Below are positions 53,687 through 63,861 of a stretch of DNA of 64,000 nt, piece after piece; position 1 is the stretch's first letter, and every line of letters starts with the position of its first letter. Under the pieces are notes generated by a model. It was not told the origin of the DNA, searched no databases, and saw only the letters and a program-made list of their open reading frames with translations. This stretch comes from Treponema sp. OMZ 787 (GTDB taxonomy: Bacteria; Spirochaetota; Spirochaetia; Treponematales; Treponemataceae). The translations under genes and the position numbers were made by a program. The stretch covers positions 2,418,001 to 2,482,000 of the forward strand of contig NZ_CP051198.1 in NCBI RefSeq assembly GCF_024181225.1, given 5' to 3'.

Positions 53687-54222
53687 TCAAGAATCCAGCG
53701 GTGCATGAGCTCCACGGTTTTAGCCTTTAAGTCGATTTTTCCGATAAATTCCTTGTTAAAGGGAACATAAAAGCTCGATTCCGCAGCAGCCTCGGAGGTT
53801 TTGCCGGCTATTTCTAAGAGGTAACCGCCTCCGCCTTCTGCTACACTTGTTATTTTTCCAACAAGAGTTCCTTCGCATACAAGATCACAATTACAAAGAT
53901 CATGGACATAAACTTCACCCTCCTCAAGGGGGGCGGCCTTGTCCCTAGGAATAAACAATTCCGAACCCGTCAAGCTCTTGGCGGCTTCGGGGCTGTCTAT
54001 CCCCTTAAATTTTATGAGAGCATCGGCCTTTCTCAAATTAACTTCTTCAATTTCAAACCAGCCGTCTTTATACTTTTGCTCTCTTAATTTTTCCTGCGGG
54101 ATACTTAAAAAAACTCTGTCAAATCCTAAAAAATGCTCGTATTCCCCAGAAAAACTTTCAACTTTTACAAATCCTTCGACCCCGAAGGTACAGCGGATTC
54201 GTCCTGTTGCCAGCAAATCCAT
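53683..54222 (-). CDS. rimM: 16S rRNA processing protein RimM
   Basis: This 179-residue maturation factor works on the 30S head. The N-terminal half is the RimM barrel (LLATGRIRCTFGVEGFVKVE). The C-terminal half is a PRC-barrel (GEVYVHDLCNCDLVCEGTLV, FYVPFNKEFI). It lies 2 bases after the KH-domain gene in the rpsP operon, the usual place. Confidence 0.93.
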   Translation of the reverse strand: MDLLATGRIRCTFGVEGFVKVESFSGEYEHFLGFDRVFLSIPQEKLREQKYKDGWFEIEEVNLRKADALIKFKGIDSPEAAKSLTGSELFIPRDKAAPLEEGEVYVHDLCNCDLVCEGTLVGKITSVAEGGGGYLLEIAGKTSEAAAESSFYVPFNKEFIGKIDLKAKTVELMHRWILE

Positions 54223-54224
54223 TA

Positions 54225-54458
54225 TTAGTCTACAATTTCAAGCGAATAACGCTTTCCCGACTTTCCTGCACTTGCACTCAGCAAGGTTCTGATCGACTTT
54301 GCGATTCTTCCCTGCTTTCCGATTACCTTGCCGATGTCGCCGGAGGCTACTTTAAGCTCGATGACAGTGCCCTTTTCGTTTTCGCTTTCCGATACCGTTA
54401 CGGCGGAAGGATCGTCAACAAGGGATTTGGCAATGTATTCTATTAAATCTTTTTGCAT
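54225..54458 (-). CDS. khpA: KH-domain RNA-binding protein
   Basis: This 77-residue protein consists of a single KH domain with the GKVIGKQGRIAKSIRTLL signature loop. It belongs to the KhpA/YlqC family of small RNA-binding proteins. It is found between rpsP and rimM here, as in many bacteria. AAGGA precedes the ATG. Confidence 0.93.
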   Translation of the reverse strand: MQKDLIEYIAKSLVDDPSAVTVSESENEKGTVIELKVASGDIGKVIGKQGRIAKSIRTLLSASAGKSGKRYSLEIVD

Positions 54459-54495
54459 TTTGTTTTCCTTTTCACTTCTTCAAGTGATTTCACAC

Positions 54496-54741
54496 TTATA
54501 GAGTGAATTCTTTTTTGTTAAGTAAGCGTCTAACCGTGTCGGTGGGCTGAGCGCCTTTTCCCAACCAGTTTCTAACCTTATCGGCATCAAAAGAAATCTG
54601 CTTTTCTGCCGTTTCGATCGGATGATAAATGCCGACTTCATCGATGGTTTTGCCGTTTCTGGGCTCTCTGGCATCCTGAACAACAATTCGATAATAAGGG
54701 CGTTTTTTAGTTCCGAGTCTCTTTAGTCTGATCTTTACCAC
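54496..54741 (-). CDS. rpsP: 30S ribosomal protein S16 (bS16)
   Basis: This 81-residue protein begins [20 protein letters not shown] and has [20 protein letters not shown] near its end. The start is GTG at 54741, as the in-phase upstream ATG is blocked by a stop. GGGAGG lies 5 bases before. It is the first gene of the rpsP-khpA-rimM-trmD-rplS operon. Confidence 0.96.
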   Translation of the reverse strand: MVKIRLKRLGTKKRPYYRIVVQDAREPRNGKTIDEVGIYHPIETAEKQISFDADKVRNWLGKGAQPTDTVRRLLNKKEFTL

Positions 54742-54849
54742 ATAAACCTCCCGGGATTAACCCAAAATTTCAATATAAACCCCATATTTTAATGAAAACA
54801 GGGGTAAGAACGCATAATACTATAAAGAAAAGAATTAGTCAATAGGGAA

Positions 54850-54950
54850 TTCACATTATGCACTAATCTGCCTTAGATACCCATCATCGCCAATTTTCCA
54901 TTTTAAACCATCAGCAGAATCTGCCGCCCTTATCTTTGCCAACGAATCAG
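54850..54950 (-). pseudogene. Possible 3' remnant of a surface-lipoprotein gene
   Basis: On the minus strand a short frame ending at TAA reads AADSADGLKWKIGDDGYLRQ and then ISA. It resembles the last residues of the neighbouring beta-helix lipoprotein (NSPIKWIVNEDGRLKPL). Stops in all nearby frames lie just upstream. The rest of the gap 54742-55117 shows no gene. Confidence 0.35.
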
Positions 54951-55117
54951 CTATGGTAAAATTTTATCCTTCAAGCGGTTCAACTCGGTATTATTATCTA
55001 TTCTCATTATTTTGACAGATTTTTATTGATATGCCGGGGACCGGCAGGCAAAGTATATTTACCTAAAGAGTAAACTATCGGACTAGAGCCTGTTTCAACA
55101 GCATTTTTTAAATCGGC

Positions 55118-57880
55118 CTACTTACCGCTTGTTACTAACGGTTTGAGACGGCCATCTTCGTTGACTATCCATTTTATTGGACTGTTTCCGGCTTGATCTG
55201 TTACAGGGAAAATCTCGTGCCATGAAGCATTTTCTTCTCCACTCAATATTTCTTGTTCTGAATATTGGGAAGGAGTTATTTGTGCTGCCGCACCAAGCCC
55301 CCTGCCCGAATACCTTATCTTACCGGAATTGGAACCCTCAACTACCGTATATACATCATTGCGGTTAAGAGCTGTCCCCGTCTTTATCGGCATAACTTGA
55401 GACAATTGCTGAGTTCTGCTTATATGCAAAATTCTATTTTTACCCACATAAATACCGCTTCCGCAAGCTTGATCATCACCAATATTCTCAAATGAATTCT
55501 CTTTAATAATTGTGCCTTTATTACCGCTATCTGCTTCCAAATCCGATACCGTGCACATAGTATTAGATAAAAAAGCAGATGTATCTTCGATATAGATACC
55601 CGCTCCATATTGTTTTTGAGAATTGTTTACAGGTTTTATTTTGTTATTCTGAACATCGCATCCCAAAAACGATATTTTCGATGCATAGCCAATATAGATT
55701 CCTCCGCCCTTATGTATCCTTTCTCCATTATTTGCTATAATATTATTGCTAATCATCGTATCTTTAAACTCTGCACTATATAACTTAGCTTCCATATAAA
55801 CGCCGCCGCCGTGACCGTTTGCATTATTTTTTGAAATTAACGAATCATTTATTTTAATTATGGATGTTATGTGTTTTATGTACATACCGCCGCCATTACC
55901 TATTATGCTGTTAACATTTTCAAATCCCGCAGTATTATTAACGATAGATGAAGATTTGATAGATAAAGCTCTCACAGAGTCTACATATATACCGCCGCCG
56001 CCTTCATATCCGATATTTTTTTGAATAAGGGCATAATTTATATTTACTTCACCTCCGTTTATATAAATACCTCCTCCACATTTATTTGATGTATCTTTAG
56101 CATTTGCCCTACAATTTATAATTTTTACAGTCTCATTTTGAGAGCCTGCAATTTTAAGATTGCCTAAATCGCAAGCTATACCGCCTCCCTGCCTGGCCTT
56201 ATTGTGTTTTATCTCTACGCCGCCGTTAATAATACAGTTTGCGTTTAACCCTATATATATAGCCCCTCCTCTGCCTCCTATCTGAGCTCCTCCTAGTGCT
56301 ATATTTTCATTATCCGCATCTTCACCGCCTATAACTGTTCCCTTATTTATAATACATCCGTCAGATTTCGTTGAAATTATATAGATACCGCCCCCATCAG
56401 AAGCTTGATTTTTATAAATTCTAGTTTCTTGACTTTCTTTTATGCCTATTTTACAAGAACCGTTCGTACCTACATATATAGCTCCGCCTCTGGCTGCATT
56501 ATTGTAATAAAAATCACAATCATCTATTTCACAATTACCATTTTGAATATATAAGGCACCTCCGTCACCCATATTATGAGTTAAGCCTGTAGAATTATCA
56601 CTAAAGATGCAGTTTTTAACCTTTAATTTACCTGAAGAAAGAACAGCAGCTCCATTTTCATCATCATTACTGCAAAGACCGCCGGTAAGAGTTAAGCCTT
56701 CAAGTATAAGCTCCTTATTTGATTCAAGTTTGAATATACGGTGAGAGGGTTTTCCCCCAGTATCTTTATTTGCATTTATCTTATCGGTATTTTTTCCGTT
56801 TTTTCCCTTTATAGTTAGATTCTTATCTATGATAATTTCTCCAAAATTTGTACCATCATTTTTAGCCGTAATGCTTCCGTCTATAATTATTGTGTCGCCA
56901 TCTTTAGCATTTTCAACGGCAAGTTTTAAGTTTTTCCATTCACCGGCAACATTTATAACTTCAGGCTTTATTAGGTCTACTGGTTTTTCAGGAGAGCAAA
57001 GGCCGGCTTTGTCAATTAATTGTATTGAGTATTTTTTACGTGTACCGCCGACTTCAACATCGGTTTTATAACAAAGCATCCATTTTTCATGACTAAGCCC
57101 TATGTCTGTAGGTACCGCTCCGGTTAGAGACTTAACGGCTGCTGCCGATATAAGTTTTGATCCGGCTATATTAAAATCGTTACCGGCTTCATTAATTTTA
57201 ATCTTAATTTTTTCAGATTTACCATCATTTGAATTTATTTGAAGAAATTCAAGATCCTTATGCAAAAGCTCGTTATTTATATATTTTTCCATCTCGGAGG
57301 CTTTAAGGCAGATAACATAGTACCATTTGCCTTCGGTTTCAACTCTACCGAGATCCTTATACTCAGGTTCTTTAGGAGCAGTGTTTACAAGAAGTTTTAA
57401 AGTATATGTTCCGAATTTTCTTCCATCATGATTGTAAAGGGTAATTGCAGGATTTAATTCTTTAATTCCCCATTCATATTTTTCTAAAAATTGTTGAGTA
57501 AGAGTAAGTTCCAAATTATTTGCATTTAATTGCCTTAGAGCATAATCGTTATCAAAAACAGGAGTACCGGAACTTAAGGAACCGGAAACTCCGTTTGCAA
57601 AGGTTACTATGTCGGCAGGGGCATCGTGATCACCAGGCATTTTTAGTTGATTACTGCCTGGGTTTATAATTTTTAAATTTATCGATTTATTTGAATCACT
57701 TGATGTATAAAAATATCCTTGATTATCGGAAATTAAGCCGGGAACACTATCCATATCAAGCATGACAGTAGATGCCCAATAGGAAAATATATTATCCAAA
57801 TCGGCCATCCACTGCTTGCATGAATTTAAAAGAGAAAAAATCATGAGAAATAACAAGAAAAAAACAGGCCTATTTTTCAC
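55118..57880 (-). CDS. Right-handed beta-helix surface lipoprotein (Pmp/adhesin-like)
   Basis: This 920-residue protein has a lipoprotein signal (FLMIFSLLNSC, Cys 21). The N-terminal region is strand-rich. From about residue 320 to 820 a parallel beta-helix is built of irregular repeats with GGxIY motifs (ENGAAVLSSGKLKVKNCIFS, ARGGAIYVGTNGSCKIG, GGGIYINGGEVNINYALI). These repeats resemble chlamydial Pmp GGAI/FxxN units and pectate-lyase-like folds. The C-terminus ends NSPIKWIVNEDGRLKPLVTS. It is likely displayed at the cell surface for adhesion or carbohydrate binding, which is inference. Confidence 0.85.
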   Translation of the reverse strand: MKNRPVFFLLFLMIFSLLNSCKQWMADLDNIFSYWASTVMLDMDSVPGLISDNQGYFYTSSDSNKSINLKIINPGSNQLKMPGDHDAPADIVTFANGVSGSLSSGTPVFDNDYALRQLNANNLELTLTQQFLEKYEWGIKELNPAITLYNHDGRKFGTYTLKLLVNTAPKEPEYKDLGRVETEGKWYYVICLKASEMEKYINNELLHKDLEFLQINSNDGKSEKIKIKINEAGNDFNIAGSKLISAAAVKSLTGAVPTDIGLSHEKWMLCYKTDVEVGGTRKKYSIQLIDKAGLCSPEKPVDLIKPEVINVAGEWKNLKLAVENAKDGDTIIIDGSITAKNDGTNFGEIIIDKNLTIKGKNGKNTDKINANKDTGGKPSHRIFKLESNKELILEGLTLTGGLCSNDDENGAAVLSSGKLKVKNCIFSDNSTGLTHNMGDGGALYIQNGNCEIDDCDFYYNNAARGGAIYVGTNGSCKIGIKESQETRIYKNQASDGGGIYIISTKSDGCIINKGTVIGGEDADNENIALGGAQIGGRGGAIYIGLNANCIINGGVEIKHNKARQGGGIACDLGNLKIAGSQNETVKIINCRANAKDTSNKCGGGIYINGGEVNINYALIQKNIGYEGGGGIYVDSVRALSIKSSSIVNNTAGFENVNSIIGNGGGMYIKHITSIIKINDSLISKNNANGHGGGVYMEAKLYSAEFKDTMISNNIIANNGERIHKGGGIYIGYASKISFLGCDVQNNKIKPVNNSQKQYGAGIYIEDTSAFLSNTMCTVSDLEADSGNKGTIIKENSFENIGDDQACGSGIYVGKNRILHISRTQQLSQVMPIKTGTALNRNDVYTVVEGSNSGKIRYSGRGLGAAAQITPSQYSEQEILSGEENASWHEIFPVTDQAGNSPIKWIVNEDGRLKPLVTSGK

Positions 57881-57951
57881 ACCTGATATTATATATATAA
57901 ATGTATAAAATTACAATATTTTATTTAAAATTTACTCATTTTTTCCATTTT

Positions 57952-59022
57952 CTATACTCTTATATCCACCAAATCGGCTCCATCTATCATGGTTTCGGTA
58001 AATTTTCCCATATTTTGCATTGTGAAAATAGCCCCTTCAAGCATCTTAAATAGAAAGGGGCATCCGCTTCCCTCGCCCAGCCTCATTTTCATGCCGAGAA
58101 TAGGCTCAAGACCAAGTTCAGCCGTGCATATCTTAGCCCCTTTTTCTTCCGACTTATGAGAAGCAAAAAGGTAATCCCTTACAAGAGGATTTAAGTTTAC
58201 GGCGCAGAGGGCTGCAAGGCCGGAAATATAACCATCGATTACGGCAGGAATTCCGCGGGCAGCAAGACCTATGTAGCAGCCGCACATTGCCGCGATATCA
58301 AACCCCCCAACCTTCAAAATACAGTCTACCGCATCCCCTTTTTTGGGAGCATTTATTTCGATAGCTTTCTTTACGGTCTTAATCTTCAGCTCATACATCG
58401 CCTGTGTTGTAGAAGCACCGCGCCCGACAGTCAGCTCAGGATCTACCCCGCAAAGGCCTGCAAGCACAGCAGCCGTTGTGGTAGTATTGCAAATTCCGAG
58501 CTCCCCTATTCCGGCAATATCAAAGCCCTCATCGGCTATGGTAAAGGCAGCCTCTATACCGGTTTCAATCATACGGATGCAGTCTTCCCTGCTCATCGCA
58601 GAGCCTTGGGCTATATTTTCTGTACCGCATTTTATCTTTTTGTTGATGACATCCTTCCGTTCACTTGTTTTTATCATCCCGACATCGTAAACCCTGATGC
58701 TGCTTCCTGCCCATTTTGAAACGGCACCTAAACCCGTCCTTCCGGTGTGCATAATCTCGGCAAGCAAGAATGTGGTAATCTGGGGCTGGGAGGTAATTTT
58801 TTCCGCATAGACCCCGTTATCGGCACAAAAAACAGCCGTTATTTTTTTATCGATTTTTAGGTTGTCAAGCCCCTTGATTTTTGCAAGCCTGACCGTCATC
58901 TCTTCAAGCTCTCCCAAAGAGCCCGGCGGATGAGCAAGACTGTCCCAAAAAAGTTTAGCCTTCCTCCCCTCTTCTTCCGAAACAGGTTTAATCGATTTTA
59001 GCGTGTTTTCTAAAATATTCAT
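57952..59022 (-). CDS. cobT: Nicotinate-nucleotide-dimethylbenzimidazole phosphoribosyltransferase
   Basis: This 356-residue enzyme makes alpha-ribazole phosphate, the lower ligand of cobalamin, from nicotinate mononucleotide and a benzimidazole. Motifs are LFWDSLAHPPGSLGELEEMT, VFCADNGVYAEKITSQPQIT, GIGELGICNTTTTAAVLAGL and MRLGEGSGCPF, whose Glu is the catalytic base. It stands alone without other cob genes, suggesting remodelling or completion of salvaged corrinoids. The upstream spacer 59023-59248 shows no gene and no recognisable cobalamin riboswitch. AGAGG precedes the ATG. Confidence 0.95.
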   Translation of the reverse strand: MNILENTLKSIKPVSEEEGRKAKLFWDSLAHPPGSLGELEEMTVRLAKIKGLDNLKIDKKITAVFCADNGVYAEKITSQPQITTFLLAEIMHTGRTGLGAVSKWAGSSIRVYDVGMIKTSERKDVINKKIKCGTENIAQGSAMSREDCIRMIETGIEAAFTIADEGFDIAGIGELGICNTTTTAAVLAGLCGVDPELTVGRGASTTQAMYELKIKTVKKAIEINAPKKGDAVDCILKVGGFDIAAMCGCYIGLAARGIPAVIDGYISGLAALCAVNLNPLVRDYLFASHKSEEKGAKICTAELGLEPILGMKMRLGEGSGCPFLFKMLEGAIFTMQNMGKFTETMIDGADLVDIRV

Positions 59023-59248
59023 AAAGAACCTCTAAGTAAGTTTTTAAGCCGATTTAATTTTTATTCGTAAAAACGAGTAATTATACAACTCTGCTTATAA
59101 AAGAATCTTAAACCTATTTTGCATAAGAATACATTCTTATCGTTTCAAATTCCTTAAAATGTTTATTTTCTTCTAGTTATATATACTAACGCAAAACGGA
59201 AGTATTTGTCAATATTTTATATAAACAATAATTTTCAAAAACACAGTC

Positions 59249-61081
59249 TTACCCCAGCCTATAATAAACAACTGCTAAAATTATTAAGGCAAAGATTGCA
59301 GAAACCAAGCTTGTATAAAAAATTTCTAAAGAGAAGATTTTTACGACTTCTTTTTTGGTGTAGGCCAAAGAGCGGTAAATCCGGATCTCGTTTTTTCTTT
59401 CTAAGATAGTAGTGTAAAAAATAGAAATTAAGGACAAGATTGAAACTGAGCATATCAGTATAAGTAAAATTCTTGAGAAGTCAAAAAAAGAAGCTATCTT
59501 GTTATAAGCTATACTTACTCGTTTTTGATGTACTTCATTCACTCTTATTTTTTTATTTTCTTTAAAGGCATTTAAAAGTTCAGTATGCTTTTCTGCGCTT
59601 AGATCTGTTTTATATAGCTTAAGGCCGTGTTTGTACAAGCCGCCTTTTTTTATTTCAAAAAGATTTGTAAAGCCGTTTATAAAATAAACCGTGTGAGCTT
59701 TTTCGCTTACTTTTGTACTGTCGATAAGGCCGGTTATTTTAATCTTAGGCAAACGGTATTCTGCGACAAAGAAAAAAGCATTTTCAACCAGACTAAAAAC
59801 ATACTTATCATCAAGCTTGCCTGTATTAAATTGATCTTCCAATCTTTCCCCGCCGATTTTAAGCTCTTTAAGCAAGGCTATTGCACCCGATGAACTCATA
59901 AGAACTTCGTCAGCTTTTTTGGGGAAACGTCCGACGGTTATTATTTTCTTAAAGTAATCGTTAGAGCTTATATCTTCCAGATTTGTATATGAAAGAACAG
60001 GCTTTCCTGCTTGAAGACCTTCAATATAATTTGAACCTGCAATTTTTATTCTTGTATTATATGTATAGGAACAATGTTCAATATTAGGAAGCTCTTTGTA
60101 TTGCATATTTAATTCTTCAACAAGAGTTTCATCACTTAGCTTTTCTTTTGCAACATCCAAAACACTTGTTTTGATACCTTCTTGAAGATAGATATCATGC
60201 ATATAGTTCTTAAAATAATCCGATTCCATAAAAATTGAAAACAATATAGAAAGAAAAATAAGGCCTATGATTATTATGTTCCTGATACTAGCCTTCGCCC
60301 GCCCTTTTAAATTTTTCAAAGGTAAGTATCGTGTATTTTTCTTATACGAGTTATTTTTTTTCGGCACACTCAATTTGCTTTTAATTGAATTTCCTGATTC
60401 TGCGTTTATATCCTTGGTTATATTTTCATCCTTTAGAATTTGTCCGTCTATTAAACTTATAATTCTGCCGCTGTACTCATAAGCGAGTTCTTTATCATGT
60501 GTTACGAAGATTACGAGCTTTTTTTTTGAGATATCTTTTAGAATATCCATTATATGGTGTGCATTTTTTTTATCCAAACTTGAAGTCGCTTCATCGGCCA
60601 AAATAATATCAACCTCTTTTGCAAGCATTCGGGCAATTGCAAGTCTTTGTCTTTGTCCTCCCGATAATTGTATAGGCTTCTTTTTTGTAAACTCTCCTAT
60701 GTTTAAACTTTTTAATATAGAAACGGAATGTTTTTTCCGTTCTTTTATACTACCGGTAATACTGTCAGTCATACCTGCAATAATATTATCTTCACTTGAT
60801 AAATGGTTTATTAAATTAAAGTCTTGAAACACAAAGGCTATTTTATTTTTTCTGAACTCGTTATAGTCTTCAATTTTTTTATTATTATAAAAAATCTCTC
60901 CGGAATCAAAACTACATAAACCGCCGATTATATTTAAAATTGTAGACTTTCCGCCTCCGCTTCTGCCTAAGATACTTACCAAGCCCTTATCGCCGAAAAC
61001 AATGTTTAAATCTTTAAGAACCCTTTGCTCCAAACCGGCTCTAATCTTATATGACTTATTTATATTTTTTAATTCAAGCAT
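59249..61081 (-). CDS. MacB/FtsX-type ABC exporter, ATPase-permease fusion, shortened C-terminus
   Basis: This 610-residue protein has an N-terminal ATPase (1-225) with Walker A GRSGGGKST, signature LSGGQRQRLAIARML and Walker B IILADEATSSLD. A first membrane segment lies near 275, followed by an extracytoplasmic region (about 295-520) and an FtsX-like permease end with SILSLISIFYTTILERKNEI. The protein stops within the third FtsX helix (LIILAVVYYRLG). The fourth helix present in the neighbouring 705-residue relative is missing, and no shifted continuation is visible. It is probably truncated, and function is doubtful. GGAGG precedes the ATG. Confidence 0.82.
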   Translation of the reverse strand: MLELKNINKSYKIRAGLEQRVLKDLNIVFGDKGLVSILGRSGGGKSTILNIIGGLCSFDSGEIFYNNKKIEDYNEFRKNKIAFVFQDFNLINHLSSEDNIIAGMTDSITGSIKERKKHSVSILKSLNIGEFTKKKPIQLSGGQRQRLAIARMLAKEVDIILADEATSSLDKKNAHHIMDILKDISKKKLVIFVTHDKELAYEYSGRIISLIDGQILKDENITKDINAESGNSIKSKLSVPKKNNSYKKNTRYLPLKNLKGRAKASIRNIIIIGLIFLSILFSIFMESDYFKNYMHDIYLQEGIKTSVLDVAKEKLSDETLVEELNMQYKELPNIEHCSYTYNTRIKIAGSNYIEGLQAGKPVLSYTNLEDISSNDYFKKIITVGRFPKKADEVLMSSSGAIALLKELKIGGERLEDQFNTGKLDDKYVFSLVENAFFFVAEYRLPKIKITGLIDSTKVSEKAHTVYFINGFTNLFEIKKGGLYKHGLKLYKTDLSAEKHTELLNAFKENKKIRVNEVHQKRVSIAYNKIASFFDFSRILLILICSVSILSLISIFYTTILERKNEIRIYRSLAYTKKEVVKIFSLEIFYTSLVSAIFALIILAVVYYRLG

Positions 61082-61095
61082 AGTTCCTCCAAACT

Positions 61096-63213
61096 TTACC
61101 TTATAAGTTCATCGATATTAGTTTTTTTAAGCTCAGAGCTTATCGAAATTATAATTATCAAAATGATTATAAGAAAAGCCGCAGAGAGTGAAAAAACATC
61201 AAAGTTAAAAAGGCTCTTTAAATTTACTATTCTGCTGCAATCCAATAAGTTAATAAAATACTCGCTCAAAAATAAGCTGATTATCATAAAAAAGAAAACC
61301 GATGCAAGGCAGACAAAAAAAGAAATAATTAATCCTTCTTTGATAAACATCTTTTTTAATTCCTTTGTTGTATAACCCAATGAGCGGTAAATGCCGATAT
61401 CCTTACGTTTAGCCGTAATTAAATTTTTTAAGCCGTTATATGCCGAAAGCACGGCAATAACACCGAGAATAATTAATGTAAAGATTATACTTAATTTATA
61501 ACCGTAAATATCATCAAGATATGATTTTCTTTCCAGCGAAATATTATCGCTTCCCTTAAAAATAGACTTAAACAAAAGGTAATTAGTGTGTACCTTTTTT
61601 CTGGTATCTAAATTTTCATCTATAAATATATCGAAATAGGTAAATTTATAAGCAGCTTCAGAAAGATAAATCTTACTTAGATATTTAGTAAATTCTTCTT
61701 CCAAAAAATAAATATTTTCATTTACATAGATCGAATCGGAGATTTCTTCTTCCCCTAAATAAAAAGGATAATTTAAATTAATTCCGATATTACGCATAAA
61801 GGCAACAAAACCGGACACATCCATATCTTCATTAAATTTTTTCATTTCAAAAAAAAGGCCTTCATCAAAATCAGAGATGTATCTTAAGTCATCGATTATA
61901 CCTACAATCTTTAAATCTTCATCGTAAAAGTCGGAGTCCTTTGGAACCTTCCCTGCAAATTTGCAAACGGCTTTATACGAAATAGGAAGTTCTTTTAAGC
62001 GGTTAAATAAATCGCCGGCAGAAATATTTTTAATATCAATAAGATTATCAAAAGTATAAAGCAGTTTAAGTGCATAATATTTGCTGAATAAAATCTCTTT
62101 AGGATTTTCAGGAAAGCGTCCTGCAATTATATCTTCCGAAAAGCTCGCCTTATTTTTTTCCTGCATCATATTTATAAAAACGGGTAATTTTTCTTTTTCG
62201 AGTCTTATACTTGAAGGCAAGCCTAGAGTTAAACCGTAAATTTTTTCTTTAAATTTTCCGTTATAGTCTTCAATGTTTTGAAGCAAGGCGTTTAAACTCA
62301 TACCTGCACTGCTTAAAGTAATTTTATCGGCCTTGTACTTACCGTAAAGATATTGATCTATTTCATAACTTACAGCCTTAAATGAGCCGATCGAAAATAT
62401 AAATATTCCTAAAATAATAACTAAAAGCTGTAGCGAATTAAAAAGCTTTAATTTTTCTGATAGAATATTTATATAAAACCTGTTTTTAAAACTTGAATCT
62501 TCCGGCTTAATTTTATTTTCAGCTCTGCGTTCAATTTGTGAATCGGATTCAGATTGAGTTTTTTCTTTTATAGATTTTAGTTTTTTATTATCGATAGTTA
62601 AAATTTCATCGGCGTATATCCTTGCCAATTCTTCATCATGGCTTACAAAGATAATTGTTTTGCCCTTAAAAACTTCTAAAATTAAATCGCAGATTTCAAT
62701 CTTTGTTGTTTCGTCCAAACTTCCTGTAGGCTCATCACAAAGCAGGATATCGGTATTCCTTGCCAAAGCTCTTGCAATACTCGCTCGCTGTCTTTCGCCC
62801 GTAGAAAGCATAGAAGGTTTTTTATAAATATGTTCGGATAGGCCGACTTTTTTAAGTAAGCTAATTGCAAGCTCTTCTTTATTTTCTATACCGTTATGGA
62901 GAGCAATTACGATATTTTTTAATAAATTTTGATGCGGAATTAAATTACTGTCTTGAAAAATAAAGCTGATATTTTCCCGTCTAAATTTATCGTAGTCTTG
63001 AATAGTTTCACCCTTATACAAAACCTCACCGGAATAGTTTTTGTCTATGCCTGCAATTATATTTAAAAGGCTCGATTTTCCGCAGCCCGATGGCCCCAAA
63101 ATAAAACTTATTTTTCCCGAAGCAAAATTATGAGAAAGGTCATTCAAAACAAGCTGTTTTTCATCTCCCACGGAATAGCTTTTAGAAATTGATTTTAATT
63201 TTATATCGTGCAT
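61096..63213 (-). CDS. MacB/FtsX-type ABC exporter, ATPase-permease fusion
   Basis: This 705-residue protein contains an ATPase domain (1-215) with Walker A LGPSGCGKSSLLN, signature LSTGERQRASIARAL and Walker B DILLCDEPTGSLDE. It also has one membrane helix near 245-265, a large extracytoplasmic domain and three C-terminal FtsX helices (DIGIYRSLGYTTKELKKMF between them). It probably dimerises, possibly with the downstream 610-residue partner 14 bases away. Such pairs export peptides or lipoproteins or act as mechanotransmitters. Substrate is unknown. Confidence 0.88.
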   Translation of the reverse strand: MHDIKLKSISKSYSVGDEKQLVLNDLSHNFASGKISFILGPSGCGKSSLLNIIAGIDKNYSGEVLYKGETIQDYDKFRRENISFIFQDSNLIPHQNLLKNIVIALHNGIENKEELAISLLKKVGLSEHIYKKPSMLSTGERQRASIARALARNTDILLCDEPTGSLDETTKIEICDLILEVFKGKTIIFVSHDEELARIYADEILTIDNKKLKSIKEKTQSESDSQIERRAENKIKPEDSSFKNRFYINILSEKLKLFNSLQLLVIILGIFIFSIGSFKAVSYEIDQYLYGKYKADKITLSSAGMSLNALLQNIEDYNGKFKEKIYGLTLGLPSSIRLEKEKLPVFINMMQEKNKASFSEDIIAGRFPENPKEILFSKYYALKLLYTFDNLIDIKNISAGDLFNRLKELPISYKAVCKFAGKVPKDSDFYDEDLKIVGIIDDLRYISDFDEGLFFEMKKFNEDMDVSGFVAFMRNIGINLNYPFYLGEEEISDSIYVNENIYFLEEEFTKYLSKIYLSEAAYKFTYFDIFIDENLDTRKKVHTNYLLFKSIFKGSDNISLERKSYLDDIYGYKLSIIFTLIILGVIAVLSAYNGLKNLITAKRKDIGIYRSLGYTTKELKKMFIKEGLIISFFVCLASVFFFMIISLFLSEYFINLLDCSRIVNLKSLFNFDVFSLSAAFLIIILIIIISISSELKKTNIDELIR

Positions 63214-63270
63214 ATTTATATTTTAAATGCAATAGTTTGAGGTGTCAAGTTGATTTTTGGGTAATTTTGG

Positions 63271-63861
63271 TTATAAAACACGATAAAGCTGTACAAGGTC
63301 TTTTTTATTTTTTGTTATAATTTCAGTATCTAAAATTTGAAATCCGCTTTTTATATAAAAATTTATTACCTTTTCTATTTTTTCGCATTCAATAAAAACA
63401 ATTTTTCCGCTGGTCAAATTTAAAATATTTTTTACTTGCTTTAAAACAATATCCATTAAATCAGAACCATTAATTGATTTTGATTTTTTATTGAAATTTT
63501 TACTAAACTGAGCAATAAGAATCGCAGGTATTTTATAAGAATTAGAATCTTTATCATAATATCCAAAACGGCTAATAATTTTTATTTCTGACTTTGATAG
63601 AACCTCTTTTTTCAAAGTTAACATCTTTGTAGCTAATGTAAAATATCCTAAAATGTCGCATCCTTTTTTTGAAGAAACCACAAGATAGGTAGATGAGGTA
63701 TTAAGTTTTGTTGATTGGACTGCTTTTTCTTTCAAGAATTCTTCAACATCTTTATTTGTTGAAGAAAACACATCCGACATAGATTTAAAAAAAATCTCCC
63801 CTCCTTCTGTTGCTAATAGATCAAATAATCTAATAATTTCAAAACTATTTTCTTTTTGCAT
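63271..63861 (-). CDS. GNAT acetyltransferase, toxin-like
   Basis: This 196-residue GNAT-fold protein contains YLVVSSKKGCDILGYFTLAT (beta4-like strand), KIPAILIAQFSKNFNKKSKS (the acetyl-CoA V/I-x-L-A-x-x region) and VINFYIKSGFQILDTE. The order and short length fit GNAT toxins of toxin-antitoxin modules, which acetylate aminoacyl-tRNA. The overlap with an upstream small gene supports such a module. The pyrophosphate loop is less regular than usual (SKNFNKKSKSINGSDLM). Confidence 0.7.
   Translation of the reverse strand: MQKENSFEIIRLFDLLATEGGEIFFKSMSDVFSSTNKDVEEFLKEKAVQSTKLNTSSTYLVVSSKKGCDILGYFTLATKMLTLKKEVLSKSEIKIISRFGYYDKDSNSYKIPAILIAQFSKNFNKKSKSINGSDLMDIVLKQVKNILNLTSGKIVFIECEKIEKVINFYIKSGFQILDTEIITKNKKDLVQLYRVL

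Noticed and set aside
59023-59248. Cobalamin riboswitch upstream of cobT
   Set aside because: No B12-box-like sequence or extended pairing was seen in this short AT-rich spacer.
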